The notes under the pieces: generated by a model
Databases searched by the model: none
What the model was told of the DNA's origin: nothing
What the model saw: the letters and a program-made list of their open reading frames with translations, nothing else
Shown here: positions 18,056-26,191 of the stretch, piece by piece
Numbering within the stretch: the first letter of the stretch is position 1
Layout of the letters: every line of letters begins with the position of its first letter
Made by a program: the position numbers and the translations under genes
Origin: Brevinema_A sp051649605
GTDB lineage: Bacteria > Spirochaetota > Brevinematia > Brevinematales > Brevinemataceae
DNA length: 64,000 nt
Assembly: GCA_051649605.1 (NCBI GenBank)
Contig: JBOFHK010000008.1
Span: 20,734 to 84,733 of the forward strand
Reading direction: 5' to 3'

Positions 18056-18140
18056 GGAAAGATGGCTGAGTGGTCGAAGGTGGCTGATTCGAAATCAGTT
18101 GTACAGCAATGTACCGGGGGTTCGAATCCCTCTCTTTCCG
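18056..18140 (+). tRNA. tRNA-Ser (anticodon CGA)
   Basis: Acceptor GGAAAGA/TCTTTCC, anticodon stem CTGAT/ATCAG with loop TCGAA giving anticodon CGA, a long variable arm typical of tRNA-Ser (GTACAGCAATGTAC) and T-arm GGGGG-TTCGAAT-CCCTC. The discriminator is G and CCA is not encoded. It marks the left limit of the accessory region. Confidence 0.95.
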
Positions 18141-18149
18141 AATGGCATT

Positions 18150-18181
18150 GGAGCTAGGTAATGCCTAGCTCCTTCCTTTTT
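18150..18181 (+). terminator. tRNA-Ser terminator
   Basis: GGAGCTAGG-TAATG-CCTAGCTCC followed by TTCCTTTTT. Confidence 0.85.
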
Positions 18182-18348
18182 GACCAAATTGGATTCGAAA
18201 CCGCGGTACACGGGACATCTCTTTAATATATTTTTGTAAGGTTGTCTTCTGAGAACATTGTTTTGAGAATTTTACTCTTTAAATTTAAAGAATTCTCAAA
18301 ACCGATTTTCCTCGGTCCACTGCTATCAAATCTATGTTCATTTACTAC

Positions 18349-18383
18349 AAAAATAAACGCTCCTAAATAGAGCGTTTATTTTT
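18349..18383 (-). terminator. Terminator at the left end of the recombinase operon
   Basis: AAAAATAAACGCTC / GAGCGTTTATTTTT with a seven-base loop. It lies 19 bases beyond the stop of the leftmost small gene of the element. A second imperfect stem (GTTTTGAGAATT ... AATTCTCAAAAC) lies at ~18260-18301. Confidence 0.85.
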
Positions 18384-18401
18384 CAATACATTTAATAATT
18401 A

Positions 18402-18614
18402 TTATACAATAATATCAGCATAGTTTTTCATGGTTTCAATTAGATAACTTATCTGCTCTTTTTTAGTTTTCAGAAGACCTGCATTTGTTAGTATTATTAA
18501 CACTTCGCTTTGTTCTTTTTCACTAAGCTCTTTTCTCATTTCTTTTTGAAAATGAACAATATATTCTAAAGATTCTACGTTAATATTTCTAAAATCAATT
18601 ATTTTTCTTATCAT
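18402..18614 (-). CDS. Small hypothetical protein of the mobile element
   Basis: A 70-residue charged, helical protein that I do not recognise (MIRKIIDFRNINVESLEYI start). The start at 18614 is chosen because GGAG lies six bases upstream; an in-frame ATG at 18665 lacks a ribosome site. It lies 79 bases downstream of the serine recombinase on the same strand and ends at a terminator, so it is probably the last gene of that unit. Confidence 0.55.
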   Translation of the reverse strand: MIRKIIDFRNINVESLEYIVHFQKEMRKELSEKEQSEVLIILTNAGLLKTKKEQISYLIETMKNYADIIV

Positions 18615-18693
18615 TCTATTCTCCATATTGTTATTAAGTATTTCTTGTATTTGTATATAAATCAAGTGTTTGGAGCAAATTATAAATAAATAT

Positions 18694-20418
18694 TTATATC
18701 CTTATTTCTCTTTCTTGTTCCTTAAAATCCACACTCGTTACCATTCTCAAATTATGGCTTGTTAACTTCTCAGATTGTTCTCCTAGCAATATCATCTTCT
18801 GTATTCTAGGCGATAAAAATCTCAATTTTAATACCTTTCCAACATAACCCACACTTACTTTTTCTTGCTCAGAAATTTGTTTCATACTCTTGCTATTTTG
18901 AATCTCCTCACCCCATTTCCATGCTTGTTTTAATAAACTTATCACTCCATTGTTCTTGATATTTTTATTTTCTCCAATAATCAATGTTTTGCCTTGGTTT
19001 ACTCTTTTTAACTCGCACGGTAGGATGATGATCTCACAATCGTTATCTTCTATATCTGTAGCTTCATAATCTAATATGTTTTGTTTAGTGATACCCCAAG
19101 GGCACTTTGTAATTAAATCAAATAACTCTTGTAGTGAATTATGATTGAGATAATAAATAATATTGATATGGGAAATCACAAGCTTATTGATTATCTGCCT
19201 CACTACAAAATGAGTTTCCTTATTTTGTAGATTCCAATTTTCTAAGTAATTTTCAAGATTATTTTTATATAACTGGTACTGCTCAATACTTTGATTTTCG
19301 AGTCTTAATAAACTCTCTATCTTTTTCTTTATGAAATCAGACGAAGTCTGTTCGAGATCTGTTGCAGGTACTTGTGGAAGCGATCCGGCTAGTTCTTTTT
19401 GCTTCCTAAGATAGGCTTGTGATATATAATAGCGATAACGTTTACCTTTCTTAACGGCATGGCTAGGACTCATTATAAAATTATTGTCATCGTATAACTT
19501 TCCCGCAAGTAATGAAGGCTGTTCTGCTTTGTATCTTCGATTGTGAGAATTACAGTTATTAGCAAGTAATTCCTGTACTTTATTAAATATCTCAAAATCA
19601 ATAATCGGCTCGTGAATACCGTCGTATACTTGATTCTTATGCTCAATCTTACCTATATAAATCTTCCGTTTTAAAATCTCGTATAAATTACCGGCTGTGA
19701 AGGATTTATTATTTCTTGTGAGTATTTGTTCATCTTCTAATCGATACATAAGATCCTGCACGCTTCCCAGCTCCAAATACAATTTGAAAATTCTTTTCAG
19801 TTTCACAGATTCTTCTTCATGAGGAACTAATTTCTTCGAACCACTTGGTAACTCAGGATTAGTTGGAACAGATTTATAGCCAAAACTTGTTTGTCCTCCA
19901 CTTCCCCAAAGTCCTTTTTTTGCTGTTGCTAATTTCTTGTCTCTTATCCTCTCTCCTGTAACTTCTCGTTCAAATTGGGCAAATGACAACAACATATTCA
20001 GAGTCAATCGCCCCATACTTGTTGATGTGTTAAACTGTTGTGTTATGCTTACAAAACTTGTATTGTATTTATCAAATACTTCCACCAATTTCGAAAAATC
20101 GTTTAAACTTCTCGTAAGCCTATCAATCTTGTAAACCACAATCATATCCACCAAACCGTCTTTAATGTCTTGCAACAATTCTTTAAGTGCAGGCCTTTCC
20201 AACGTACCCCCGCTAATCCCACCATCCGAATATTCTTTCTCAACTAATACCCAGCCTACGTGCGATTCCGTGCCGTGTTTTTGCGATTTGATATACGATT
20301 CACAAGCTTCTCTTTGTGCATCTAGGGAGTTGAAATCCAATTCTAATCCCTCTTCGGAGGATTTTCTTGTGTAGATCGCTGATTTGATGACACGGAGGTT
20401 ATCATGTCGATGCGACAT
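18694..20418 (-). CDS. Large serine recombinase / integrase
   Basis: A 574-residue site-specific recombinase. The N-terminal catalytic domain has the YTRKS motif with nucleophile Ser20, then LDAQREACESYI, YSDGGISGGTLERPAL, YKIDRLTRS and FAQFEREVTGERIRDK. A recombinase domain (GYKSVPTNPE...) and a zinc-ribbon/coiled-coil region follow, extended by a helix-turn-helix-like segment (KQISEQEKVSVGYVGKVLKLRFL). Members integrate and excise phages and elements with a 2-bp crossover. GGGGG nine bases before ATG 20418 favours this start; a longer form from 20487 is possible. An inverted repeat CTCCCG/CGGGAG lies in the leader. Confidence 0.92.
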   Translation of the reverse strand: MSHRHDNLRVIKSAIYTRKSSEEGLELDFNSLDAQREACESYIKSQKHGTESHVGWVLVEKEYSDGGISGGTLERPALKELLQDIKDGLVDMIVVYKIDRLTRSLNDFSKLVEVFDKYNTSFVSITQQFNTSTSMGRLTLNMLLSFAQFEREVTGERIRDKKLATAKKGLWGSGGQTSFGYKSVPTNPELPSGSKKLVPHEEESVKLKRIFKLYLELGSVQDLMYRLEDEQILTRNNKSFTAGNLYEILKRKIYIGKIEHKNQVYDGIHEPIIDFEIFNKVQELLANNCNSHNRRYKAEQPSLLAGKLYDDNNFIMSPSHAVKKGKRYRYYISQAYLRKQKELAGSLPQVPATDLEQTSSDFIKKKIESLLRLENQSIEQYQLYKNNLENYLENWNLQNKETHFVVRQIINKLVISHINIIYYLNHNSLQELFDLITKCPWGITKQNILDYEATDIEDNDCEIIILPCELKRVNQGKTLIIGENKNIKNNGVISLLKQAWKWGEEIQNSKSMKQISEQEKVSVGYVGKVLKLRFLSPRIQKMILLGEQSEKLTSHNLRMVTSVDFKEQEREIRI

Positions 20419-20467
20419 GGCAGTTCCCCCTTGCTCCCGAACGGGAGATATCAAAACATTGGTATTC

Positions 20468-20671
20468 CTACTCTTCTTCTCTATCATTATATTCCTCTAA
20501 CAACTGCAGATTAAATAACAGCGTACTTTTTAGGTACCACTCTCCTCGGCTCGTTGCATCTCTCATGATTTTATTTATCCAGCTCTCATCATAACCGTAT
20601 CTTATTGCTTCCTTTTTGAATAAATTGATTAAATATTTTGAGTCGTCACTGTACTCTTTATCCATTATCAT
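20468..20671 (-). CDS. Small helical phage-type protein, paralogue of next gene
   Basis: A 67-residue protein. Its ...YGYDESWINKIMRDATSRGEWYL segment matches the neighbour at 20658-20858 (QGFSKEWIKQVLDEARSKDYNHL) in length and pattern, so the two are tandem paralogues. Small proteins of this GxSxEWIxxVLDEA type accompany large serine recombinases in other bacteria (recalled, not checked). The function is unknown. It overlaps the upstream paralogue by 14 bases and may overlap the longer form of the recombinase. Confidence 0.7.
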   Translation of the reverse strand: MIMDKEYSDDSKYLINLFKKEAIRYGYDESWINKIMRDATSRGEWYLKSTLLFNLQLLEEYNDREEE

Positions 20672-20858
20672 TTTCTTCCATGTGTAGTAATAATGTAGCT
20701 ACGAGATGATTATAATCCTTACTTCTTGCTTCATCCAAAACTTGTTTTATCCACTCCTTACTAAATCCCTGTTGTCTTGCCAACTTCTGAAAATACCCCA
20801 TTAACATAAAAGCATTTCCGTTGATTCCATCCAATGCCCCTTTTACTTTTCTTTCCAT
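20658..20858 (-). CDS. Small helical phage-type protein
   Basis: A 66-residue protein. MGYFQKLARQQGFSKEW is followed by KQVLDEARSKDYNHLVATLL. It is a compact helical domain found next to phage-type serine recombinases; the role is unknown, possibly a directionality factor or accessory DNA binder. It starts 12 bases after the DUF2924 gene and overlaps the next gene by 14 bases, so it is translationally coupled. Confidence 0.72.
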   Translation of the reverse strand: MERKVKGALDGINGNAFMLMGYFQKLARQQGFSKEWIKQVLDEARSKDYNHLVATLLLHMEENDNG

Positions 20859-20870
20859 ATCTACTCCCTT

Positions 20871-21206
20871 TTATTTGACCCCGAAAAATAGGTTACCATT
20901 CCAATTCGTTCCTGTGATTTCTCTTGCGATTTTTGATAGGCTTTTATACTTGATTCCACCATAGAAAAAGTCCCCATCAATGATGGAGACTTCATGTTTT
21001 TGACCTTGGTATTCTCTGACAAGTTTCGTGCCGGATTTTACTACATTAATAGTTGAATTACCTTTTAGTAAAGAGATCAACTCTTTAAGCTCATGATTGT
21101 TTACTTGGTCATGCCACGTTATATACTTTTCTAGCAATACTTTAGACATATTCAACGGAGCTTTCTTCTTCGTTAGTTTTTCGTATTTTTCTCTTAGCTT
21201 ATCCAT
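20871..21206 (-). CDS. DUF2924 protein
   Basis: A 111-residue protein. The C-terminal half carries the DUF2924 signature: SGTKLVREYQGQKHEV, then FFYGGIKYKSLSKIAREITGTNWNG and FFG. DUF2924 genes are regularly next to large serine recombinases in prophages and are thought to work with DNA, but no activity is established. It overlaps the KilA-N-like gene upstream by eight bases. Confidence 0.85.
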   Translation of the reverse strand: MDKLREKYEKLTKKKAPLNMSKVLLEKYITWHDQVNNHELKELISLLKGNSTINVVKSGTKLVREYQGQKHEVSIIDGDFFYGGIKYKSLSKIAREITGTNWNGNLFFGVK

Positions 21207-21597
21207 GAAATTCCTCGATAAAGTTATATTGTTCTTTTAATTCTTGGTTAATTTCTAGAAATTCAATAATAGTTGTTTTAAGAAATTCATAATATTCTTC
21301 ATAATTACTATCTTCACATTTCTTAATAGCCGCCATCTCTAATGCAAGAAAGGGATGCACATACACCCCTTTCACATTATTCCAAGGACTTTCACCTTGA
21401 TATTTTTCTTTATTTCTTGTTAAAACCTTGATATGTTCTACAGATTCCTTAATATTGTCCAGCTTGAAAAATCCATGCAAGCTCATTCCAATTTGATATT
21501 CTAGTAAGCTTCCGTTAACATAACCGTCTTCTTTGTTGATAACTACTTGCATCCAGTTCTTGTTCTTAATTTCAATATTATTTATTCTTACCGTCAT
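21199..21597 (-). CDS. KilA-N-like DNA-binding protein
   Basis: A 132-residue protein. The pattern VVINKEDGYVNGSLL ... NNVKGVYVHPFLALEMAAI resembles the KilA-N domain (IN.TDGYVNAT ... G.WVHP.LA). KilA-N proteins are phage and viral DNA binders. GGAG lies five bases upstream of the ATG at 21597, which is the first gene of the recombinase operon. The family call is tentative because the middle of the domain is divergent. Confidence 0.6.
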   Translation of the reverse strand: MTVRINNIEIKNKNWMQVVINKEDGYVNGSLLEYQIGMSLHGFFKLDNIKESVEHIKVLTRNKEKYQGESPWNNVKGVYVHPFLALEMAAIKKCEDSNYEEYYEFLKTTIIEFLEINQELKEQYNFIEEFHG

Positions 21598-21967
21598 ACG
21601 CTCTCCTAATATTGGTATTATCTATCTCTGTAACACATGTTAGCTTCAATACAGATAGAAGTCAAGTTATTTATTGAGATTTTATTGATTTAATTCTTTA
21701 TATAATAAAGAATTAACCCACAACGGAAACAAGTCTCGAGAGGAGACTTGTTTCCGTACATCTACCTTAGAATCCCTTCATTAATTCCAAGCATAGCAGT
21801 TTGTATATTTTGCGTGTACAACACTTTAGCTTGGAAAGGAGATATAGTCAAGTCCAAGGATGGATGAAGTACCCATAGGGCATTTTATGTCAATTTTGCC
21901 ATGGACGGCATAAAAATTGACCAAGTTAAATTCGTTACTTTTCTAATCGTAGCAGTTATAAAAACTC
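21598..21967. other. Structured non-coding gap between recombinase and terminase blocks
   Basis: No gene is seen. The gap holds a strong stem (GGAAACAAGTCTC and its complement, ~21724-21757). A second stem (CCAAGC ... GCTTGG, ~21787-21834) encloses a 20-base repeat (21792-21811) that recurs inverted at 26248-26267. A third inverted repeat is at ~21891-21922 (GTCAATTTT ... AAAATTGAC). Confidence 0.6.
21792..21811 (+). repeat. 20-base repeat, left copy
   Basis: CATAGCAGTTTGTATATTTT. Its exact reverse complement occurs at 26248-26267, so the two copies face each other around the terminase/methylase/secreted-protein genes. Confidence 0.85.
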
Positions 21968-23377
21968 TTATATCACAAGAAATATAGGCTCAATGGAATC
22001 AAAGGATTTCATATTGTCGAGCATTTGGGATAAGGCATCCAATTGGTCATCGTGTTTTCCATAAGGAAAAGTCACCACTTCTTTTTCCAACTCATCTAAG
22101 AAGCTTACTCCTCTTGGTAATAAGACCTGTCTTGACTCGATCATCCCCGAATTGACCATAATTCGGTCTTTTTTAGAAAGTTTGGGATCGTAAGCGATGG
22201 GATAAATATGATATTCTTGTCTGATTTGCTGTATCAAAGCAATTCCCGACGCTTTGTTTTCTATGATCAATTTTTTCGGATTGTATTGATCGTACAAGGA
22301 TTTGATTTTTCTCTTCAACTCCGGAAAAAGAAACTTACCTCTCAAAATATCAATAATATAGATTTTATTGTTTTGATATAATGCCGTCATTCCCACCGAA
22401 TAATCGCTGAAATCATTATTACTGCTTGCTGTATCCCAACTCTGTACTATCATCCCACCTTGAGGAAGTTCATCATAATATTCAAACCACTTCCATTTCA
22501 ATAATCCTCCCTCTTCAGGCATAGGATTTTGTTGGTACTGGGCTTCAAAATTATAACTACCAAGATTTTTTTTGATGCTTTCCAAGATAAATTGAGACTC
22601 CAACTGCGGATTTAATATTTCTCCAATATGACGATGGATTGTTTTTCCATTAGACAGTTCAAAAACTTCGTCTTTTGTTGCTATCGCCGGTAGATTCAAG
22701 ACCTCCCAAGCTTCATTCTCTTGGACAAAGCTGCATAAATCATCGGTGTGAACCCTCTGCATCACAATAATAATGACATCCGTATTTTTATTATCAAGCC
22801 TGCTATATAAAGTGTTTGCGTACCATTGATTTATGGATTTTCGCTTGGTGTCGGATAGGGCATCCTGAGGTTTGATAGGATCATCGATGATAATAAAATT
22901 TCCGCCCCTGCCTGTCAAGGTGCCGCCGACAGACGTCGCCAATCGATAACCGTTCTGTCTGGTTTCATATTCTGTTTCCGTACATTTATTGGGATTGATT
23001 CTCGTTAATGGAAATAACTCTTTATACCAAGACGTATCCATTACTGCTCGACAATCTCTGGCATGTTTGCTCGCCAATTCATCCGAATAACTTGTCGTAA
23101 TAATCCGTTTACTTGGATCTTTTCCCAAAATCCACGCCGGAAACGCAACACTTGTGCAAATAGATTTCAAACTTCGTGGAGGCATATTAATAATTAATCT
23201 CTTGATTTTTCCTTCATAACATTTCTCCAACCTATCAGCTATCAACTCAATATGCTCGCTGTGAATATATGGCTGGGAATTATCCACACTTTTGTAAACC
23301 TTCTCAACAAATGGTGCTAAATTATTCCTAAGCAGCGCTCTAAGTAGTCTTTGTCTTTCATCTGTTTTTCTACTCAT
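21968..23377 (-). CDS. Phage terminase large subunit
   Basis: A 469-residue DNA-packaging motor. The ATPase has a Walker-A-like MPPRSLKS (65-72), SYSDELASKHARDCR, a GGTLTGRGG loop and Walker B FIIIDDP. The C-terminal RNase H-like nuclease has QSWDTASSNND, IENKASGIALIQ and the final GKHDDQLDAL acidic motif. It cuts concatemers and pumps DNA into a capsid. The length and all key motifs look intact. It overlaps the DUF5681 gene by eight bases. No portal, protease or capsid gene follows, which is unusual. Confidence 0.93.
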   Translation of the reverse strand: MSRKTDERQRLLRALLRNNLAPFVEKVYKSVDNSQPYIHSEHIELIADRLEKCYEGKIKRLIINMPPRSLKSICTSVAFPAWILGKDPSKRIITTSYSDELASKHARDCRAVMDTSWYKELFPLTRINPNKCTETEYETRQNGYRLATSVGGTLTGRGGNFIIIDDPIKPQDALSDTKRKSINQWYANTLYSRLDNKNTDVIIIVMQRVHTDDLCSFVQENEAWEVLNLPAIATKDEVFELSNGKTIHRHIGEILNPQLESQFILESIKKNLGSYNFEAQYQQNPMPEEGGLLKWKWFEYYDELPQGGMIVQSWDTASSNNDFSDYSVGMTALYQNNKIYIIDILRGKFLFPELKRKIKSLYDQYNPKKLIIENKASGIALIQQIRQEYHIYPIAYDPKLSKKDRIMVNSGMIESRQVLLPRGVSFLDELEKEVVTFPYGKHDDQLDALSQMLDNMKSFDSIEPIFLVI

Positions 23378-23747
23378 GATTCATATACCTTTTTAAGATT
23401 TCCATGTCCTCCGCATGAAGTTCCGGTGCTACAACTTCCACTTCATCTCCCACAATATTGTTAATAAGACGCAGCAAGGCTTGCATGGCATTTTTGTCGC
23501 CTTTTAAGGTATTGTTTACTAATGTTTTCACAATCGCCTCTTGCTTGGTAACTTTTTTTGTTTTCCCTTTTTCCTGAATCGTCATCTTCTCTTCAAGTTC
23601 TTTCTTCAAAATCGTCTTCAGGTTTTTACTTCCTTTAGGTCTGCCTTTGGGATTTCCTGATGCTCCCTTCCGAAATTGAGTTTCTTTCGGCGGCTGCTTG
23701 TAACCAATTTTCTCAGCATCTTGTACTCTATCTGTTGTCTTAGGCAT
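23370..23747 (-). CDS. DUF5681 protein, probable small terminase-like partner
   Basis: A 125-residue protein. The N-terminal YKQPPKETQFRKGASGNPKGRPKGS is the DUF5681 signature, a basic flexible segment. A helical part follows (KQEAIVKTLVNNTLKGDKNAMQALLRLI). DUF5681 genes regularly precede large terminases and probably encode the DNA-recognition subunit, although this has not been shown for this protein. It overlaps both neighbours by eight bases. Confidence 0.82.
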   Translation of the reverse strand: MPKTTDRVQDAEKIGYKQPPKETQFRKGASGNPKGRPKGSKNLKTILKKELEEKMTIQEKGKTKKVTKQEAIVKTLVNNTLKGDKNAMQALLRLINNIVGDEVEVVAPELHAEDMEILKRYMNHE

Positions 23748-25005
23748 TGATCTTCTCCTGAGAAACTCTTTCCAACAGCACAGCTTTTTTCTTCGTCAAT
23801 TTCTCCCAACGATATACTGTTACGTCTCCATATTTTTCATCAAACTCGATAATACGCGCTTGTCTCTTTGTTTTTTCAGCAGCTAATAAGGTGCTGCCGC
23901 TTCCACCAAAAATATCCAATATAATATCTCCTACCTTGGAACAGTCCATAATCGCATCGGCAACCATTCGTGTCGGTTTCACTGTCGGATGAAGTCCCCA
24001 ACCGTCTTTGCCTTTACGCATGCCGGCATAATTCCAAATATTGGTTCTGTTTCTGCCGTGTTTGCCGAGCTCAATATTATTGGTGTATTCTCCCTCACCA
24101 TACTTAAAAACAAAAACCATCTCATGCTGAGAACGATACAAACTTCCCATTCCACCGTATCCCTTATTCCAGACGCAGATATTCTTAAGTTCCGAATACA
24201 ATTTCTCGCCCACTGTTTGCACCTCAAGCATATGTCGCCAATCCATGCAGATATAATGGACACTGCCATCCTTGGAATATTTTGTCACATTAGACAAAGC
24301 CTTCTCCAAGAAGTCTGTAAATTCCTTTCTGCTCATCTCTCCGCTGGCATAAGCAAATTCTCCAAATTCCTTCCTTGAATTCACTCCCTTCATCGCAACA
24401 TTACCTTCAATTTTCACATTATACGGCGGATCCGTGAACACCATGTCCACAAGCTCATCTCCTAATAACTTCCGATAACTCTCCTCAAATAAAGAATCTC
24501 CAATATATAGCTTATGTTCCCCAAGCTGCCACAAATCTCCTTTTTGACACACCTTCGGTGCTTCCATAGGCAAGTCAATTTCCTCGTCTACATTATCACT
24601 GTCTAACTCCAATATTAAATCGATCTCCGGAGTTTCAAATCCTGTGAGTGTTATATCAAAATCATCCTCAATAACCATTAATTCTTGCAATTCTATCGCC
24701 AAAATTTCCTTATCCCAGCCGGCTTTTTCTGCCAATTTATTATCCGCCAAGATATAAGCCCGTTTTTCCGCATCGCTGAGATAATCAATACAAAGAGTCG
24801 GCACTTCTTCCATTCCCAATTCTTTGGCTGCCATAACTCTGCCATGACCTGCTATAATCATATTATTTTGATCAATGAGCACGGGATTCGTAAAACCGAA
24901 TACTTTAATACTTCGAGCGATTTCTTCAACCTGCTTCGGGCTATGCGTTCGTGCATTCCTTGAATACGGCTTCAAATCTCCAATCTTTATCTGTTGTACT
25001 TTCAT
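23740..25005 (-). CDS. ParB-domain / adenine-N6 DNA methyltransferase fusion
   Basis: A 421-residue two-domain protein. Residues ~1-100 form a ParB/Srx-like nuclease fold (IGDLKPYSRNARTHSPKQVEEIARSI, IIAGHGRVMAAKELG). Residues ~160-410 form a beta-class adenine or cytosine-N4 methyltransferase with TDPPYNV before DIFGGSGSTLLAAEK. Such fusions are typical of phages, where they modify phage DNA. GGAGGGG precedes the ATG at 25005; a start at 25029 is less likely. It is first in a packaging unit with DUF5681 and TerL, all overlapping by eight bases. Confidence 0.92.
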   Translation of the reverse strand: MKVQQIKIGDLKPYSRNARTHSPKQVEEIARSIKVFGFTNPVLIDQNNMIIAGHGRVMAAKELGMEEVPTLCIDYLSDAEKRAYILADNKLAEKAGWDKEILAIELQELMVIEDDFDITLTGFETPEIDLILELDSDNVDEEIDLPMEAPKVCQKGDLWQLGEHKLYIGDSLFEESYRKLLGDELVDMVFTDPPYNVKIEGNVAMKGVNSRKEFGEFAYASGEMSRKEFTDFLEKALSNVTKYSKDGSVHYICMDWRHMLEVQTVGEKLYSELKNICVWNKGYGGMGSLYRSQHEMVFVFKYGEGEYTNNIELGKHGRNRTNIWNYAGMRKGKDGWGLHPTVKPTRMVADAIMDCSKVGDIILDIFGGSGSTLLAAEKTKRQARIIEFDEKYGDVTVYRWEKLTKKKAVLLERVSQEKINA

Positions 25006-25053
25006 AAATTTTGCCCCTCCAATGAACATAATTTATTTATTTTGTGAAAATTA

Positions 25054-25082
25054 TTGACAAAGCATAAAAATTATGTTATAAT
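25054..25082 (+). promoter_or_regulatory. Consensus promoter without a downstream gene
   Basis: TTGACA (25054-25059), a 17-base spacer and TATAAT (25077-25082), facing right. The next rightward gene is at 27981, but a terminator follows ~75 bases downstream. See the candidate small RNA. Confidence 0.75.
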
Positions 25083-25088
25083 TTAGTA

Positions 25089-25181
25089 TATAATGAAACA
25101 ATTATTTCTTTATCCGAAAAGAACTTAACATTATACCATACAATCTCTAAAACCGCAATCCTAACTCAGGATTGTTTTTCT
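25089..25181 (+). ncRNA. Candidate small RNA (~90 nt)
   Basis: It is delimited by the consensus promoter at 25054-25082 and a classic intrinsic terminator (stem CAATCCT/AGGATTG at 25156-25174, then TTTTTCTTTTTT). The only reading frame inside is 11 codons (start ~25093) and has no ribosome site. It is transcribed away from the methylase-terminase operon. The evidence is signals only; no known RNA family is recognised. Confidence 0.5.
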
Positions 25182-25186
25182 TTTTT
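25156..25186 (+). terminator. Terminator of the candidate small RNA
   Basis: CAATCCT-AACTC-AGGATTG followed by TTTTTC and six more T. Confidence 0.8.
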
Positions 25187-25200
25187 AAATTATACATAAT

Positions 25201-25235
25201 AAAAAACAGACACCATACTTGGTGTCTGTTTTTTT
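25201..25235 (-). terminator. Terminator after the 25266 gene
   Basis: AAAAAACAGACACCA / TGGTGTCTGTTTTTT around a four-base loop, 30 bases past the stop codon of the leftward gene. It has T runs on both strands. Confidence 0.88.
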
Positions 25236-25265
25236 CTAAAACGATAGGAGAATCTTGTCTATACT

Positions 25266-25895
25266 TTATTTTTCTGTGGAATCCCGATTCAGCAGTTTAT
25301 ACAGCTGCAGCATGTTAAACAGATCTTTCAGTTCGCGTTTTTTTACATCTGCATCAATCTTTGTATTGTTCTTTGTATTCTGAAAACGCACGGTGACCGC
25401 ACTGTCTTTATCAATATTCTCAAGCAGAAAATTAAAGAGTTCCACATCATTCTTTTTGGTGAATTCCCTGACAGATACGACATTGTATTTTTGGAATTCG
25501 TCTTTCGTTGTACTTTTTTCGGACCAATCGACCGTGTATTTTTTGACATCCGAGCCTTTATTTCTGATAAATATGGTCACAGAATCCACATCAATAAAAA
25601 CTTCCGTCTTGAATAACGGCTTCATATCTCGGCTTGTCGTATTGATGCTTAATTCTATGCAGGGATAGATAACATCGTTTTTATAGGTATAGTGGAGCGT
25701 GATATGATTGTGTACGCCGTTAAATCCTTCAAATTTATAAAAATTATCGGTACCGATCAGATATTCATTTTCCAAATCATCGTATTGAGCAATAACTCCC
25801 TTCGGTATTTTAATGCCGTTAATTTCTTTGACTTTTTTAAAATCCGCAAAGGCCGGCGATGACGACAGTAACAGCATAATCAACATTTTCTTCAT
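25266..25895 (-). CDS. Secreted protein of unknown function in the mobile element
   Basis: A 209-residue protein with a signal peptide (MKKMLIMLLLSSSPAFA|D). The mature part is beta-rich and charged, with a hydroxy/acidic-rich core and a Lys/Arg-rich helical tail. It is not recognised. AGGAG lies six bases upstream of the ATG, and the gene has its own terminator. Its base composition looks less AT-rich than the surrounding chromosome, like the terminase block, which suggests it arrived with that element. It may be a cargo gene. Confidence 0.7.
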   Translation of the reverse strand: MKKMLIMLLLSSSPAFADFKKVKEINGIKIPKGVIAQYDDLENEYLIGTDNFYKFEGFNGVHNHITLHYTYKNDVIYPCIELSINTTSRDMKPLFKTEVFIDVDSVTIFIRNKGSDVKKYTVDWSEKSTTKDEFQKYNVVSVREFTKKNDVELFNFLLENIDKDSAVTVRFQNTKNNTKIDADVKKRELKDLFNMLQLYKLLNRDSTEK

Positions 25896-26191
25896 AAAAA
25901 ACTCCTAAAAGGGATAATAATCCCGTAATTATATTTAAAATAAAAAAACTCATAGAGCCGAGGATATTCATCCCGTTTCTATGAGTTGAGTTATTGATAT
26001 TATGAAGAATACAGTATCGAAACCTTGTTTCTTACTGTATAAAAAATAAAGTCGATTACTTTGTTCTCTTGTTATTTTCTAAGCAATACATGGAAATATC
26101 AAGGAATCATGCTTGTGCTAAAGCACTCGCTGGATTATTATTTTCTAGTCACTTCGTTCCTGAAAACAATAAAGCTCATAGACAGCTGTAT

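Noticed and set aside
18185..18223. Second, degenerate tRNA after tRNA-Ser
   Set aside because: Short tRNA-like strings occur, but no cloverleaf can be drawn.
23979..24378. Open frames on both strands inside the ParB-methylase gene
   Set aside because: They are shadows of the methylase coding sequence. They have no ribosome sites and biased, non-protein-like composition.
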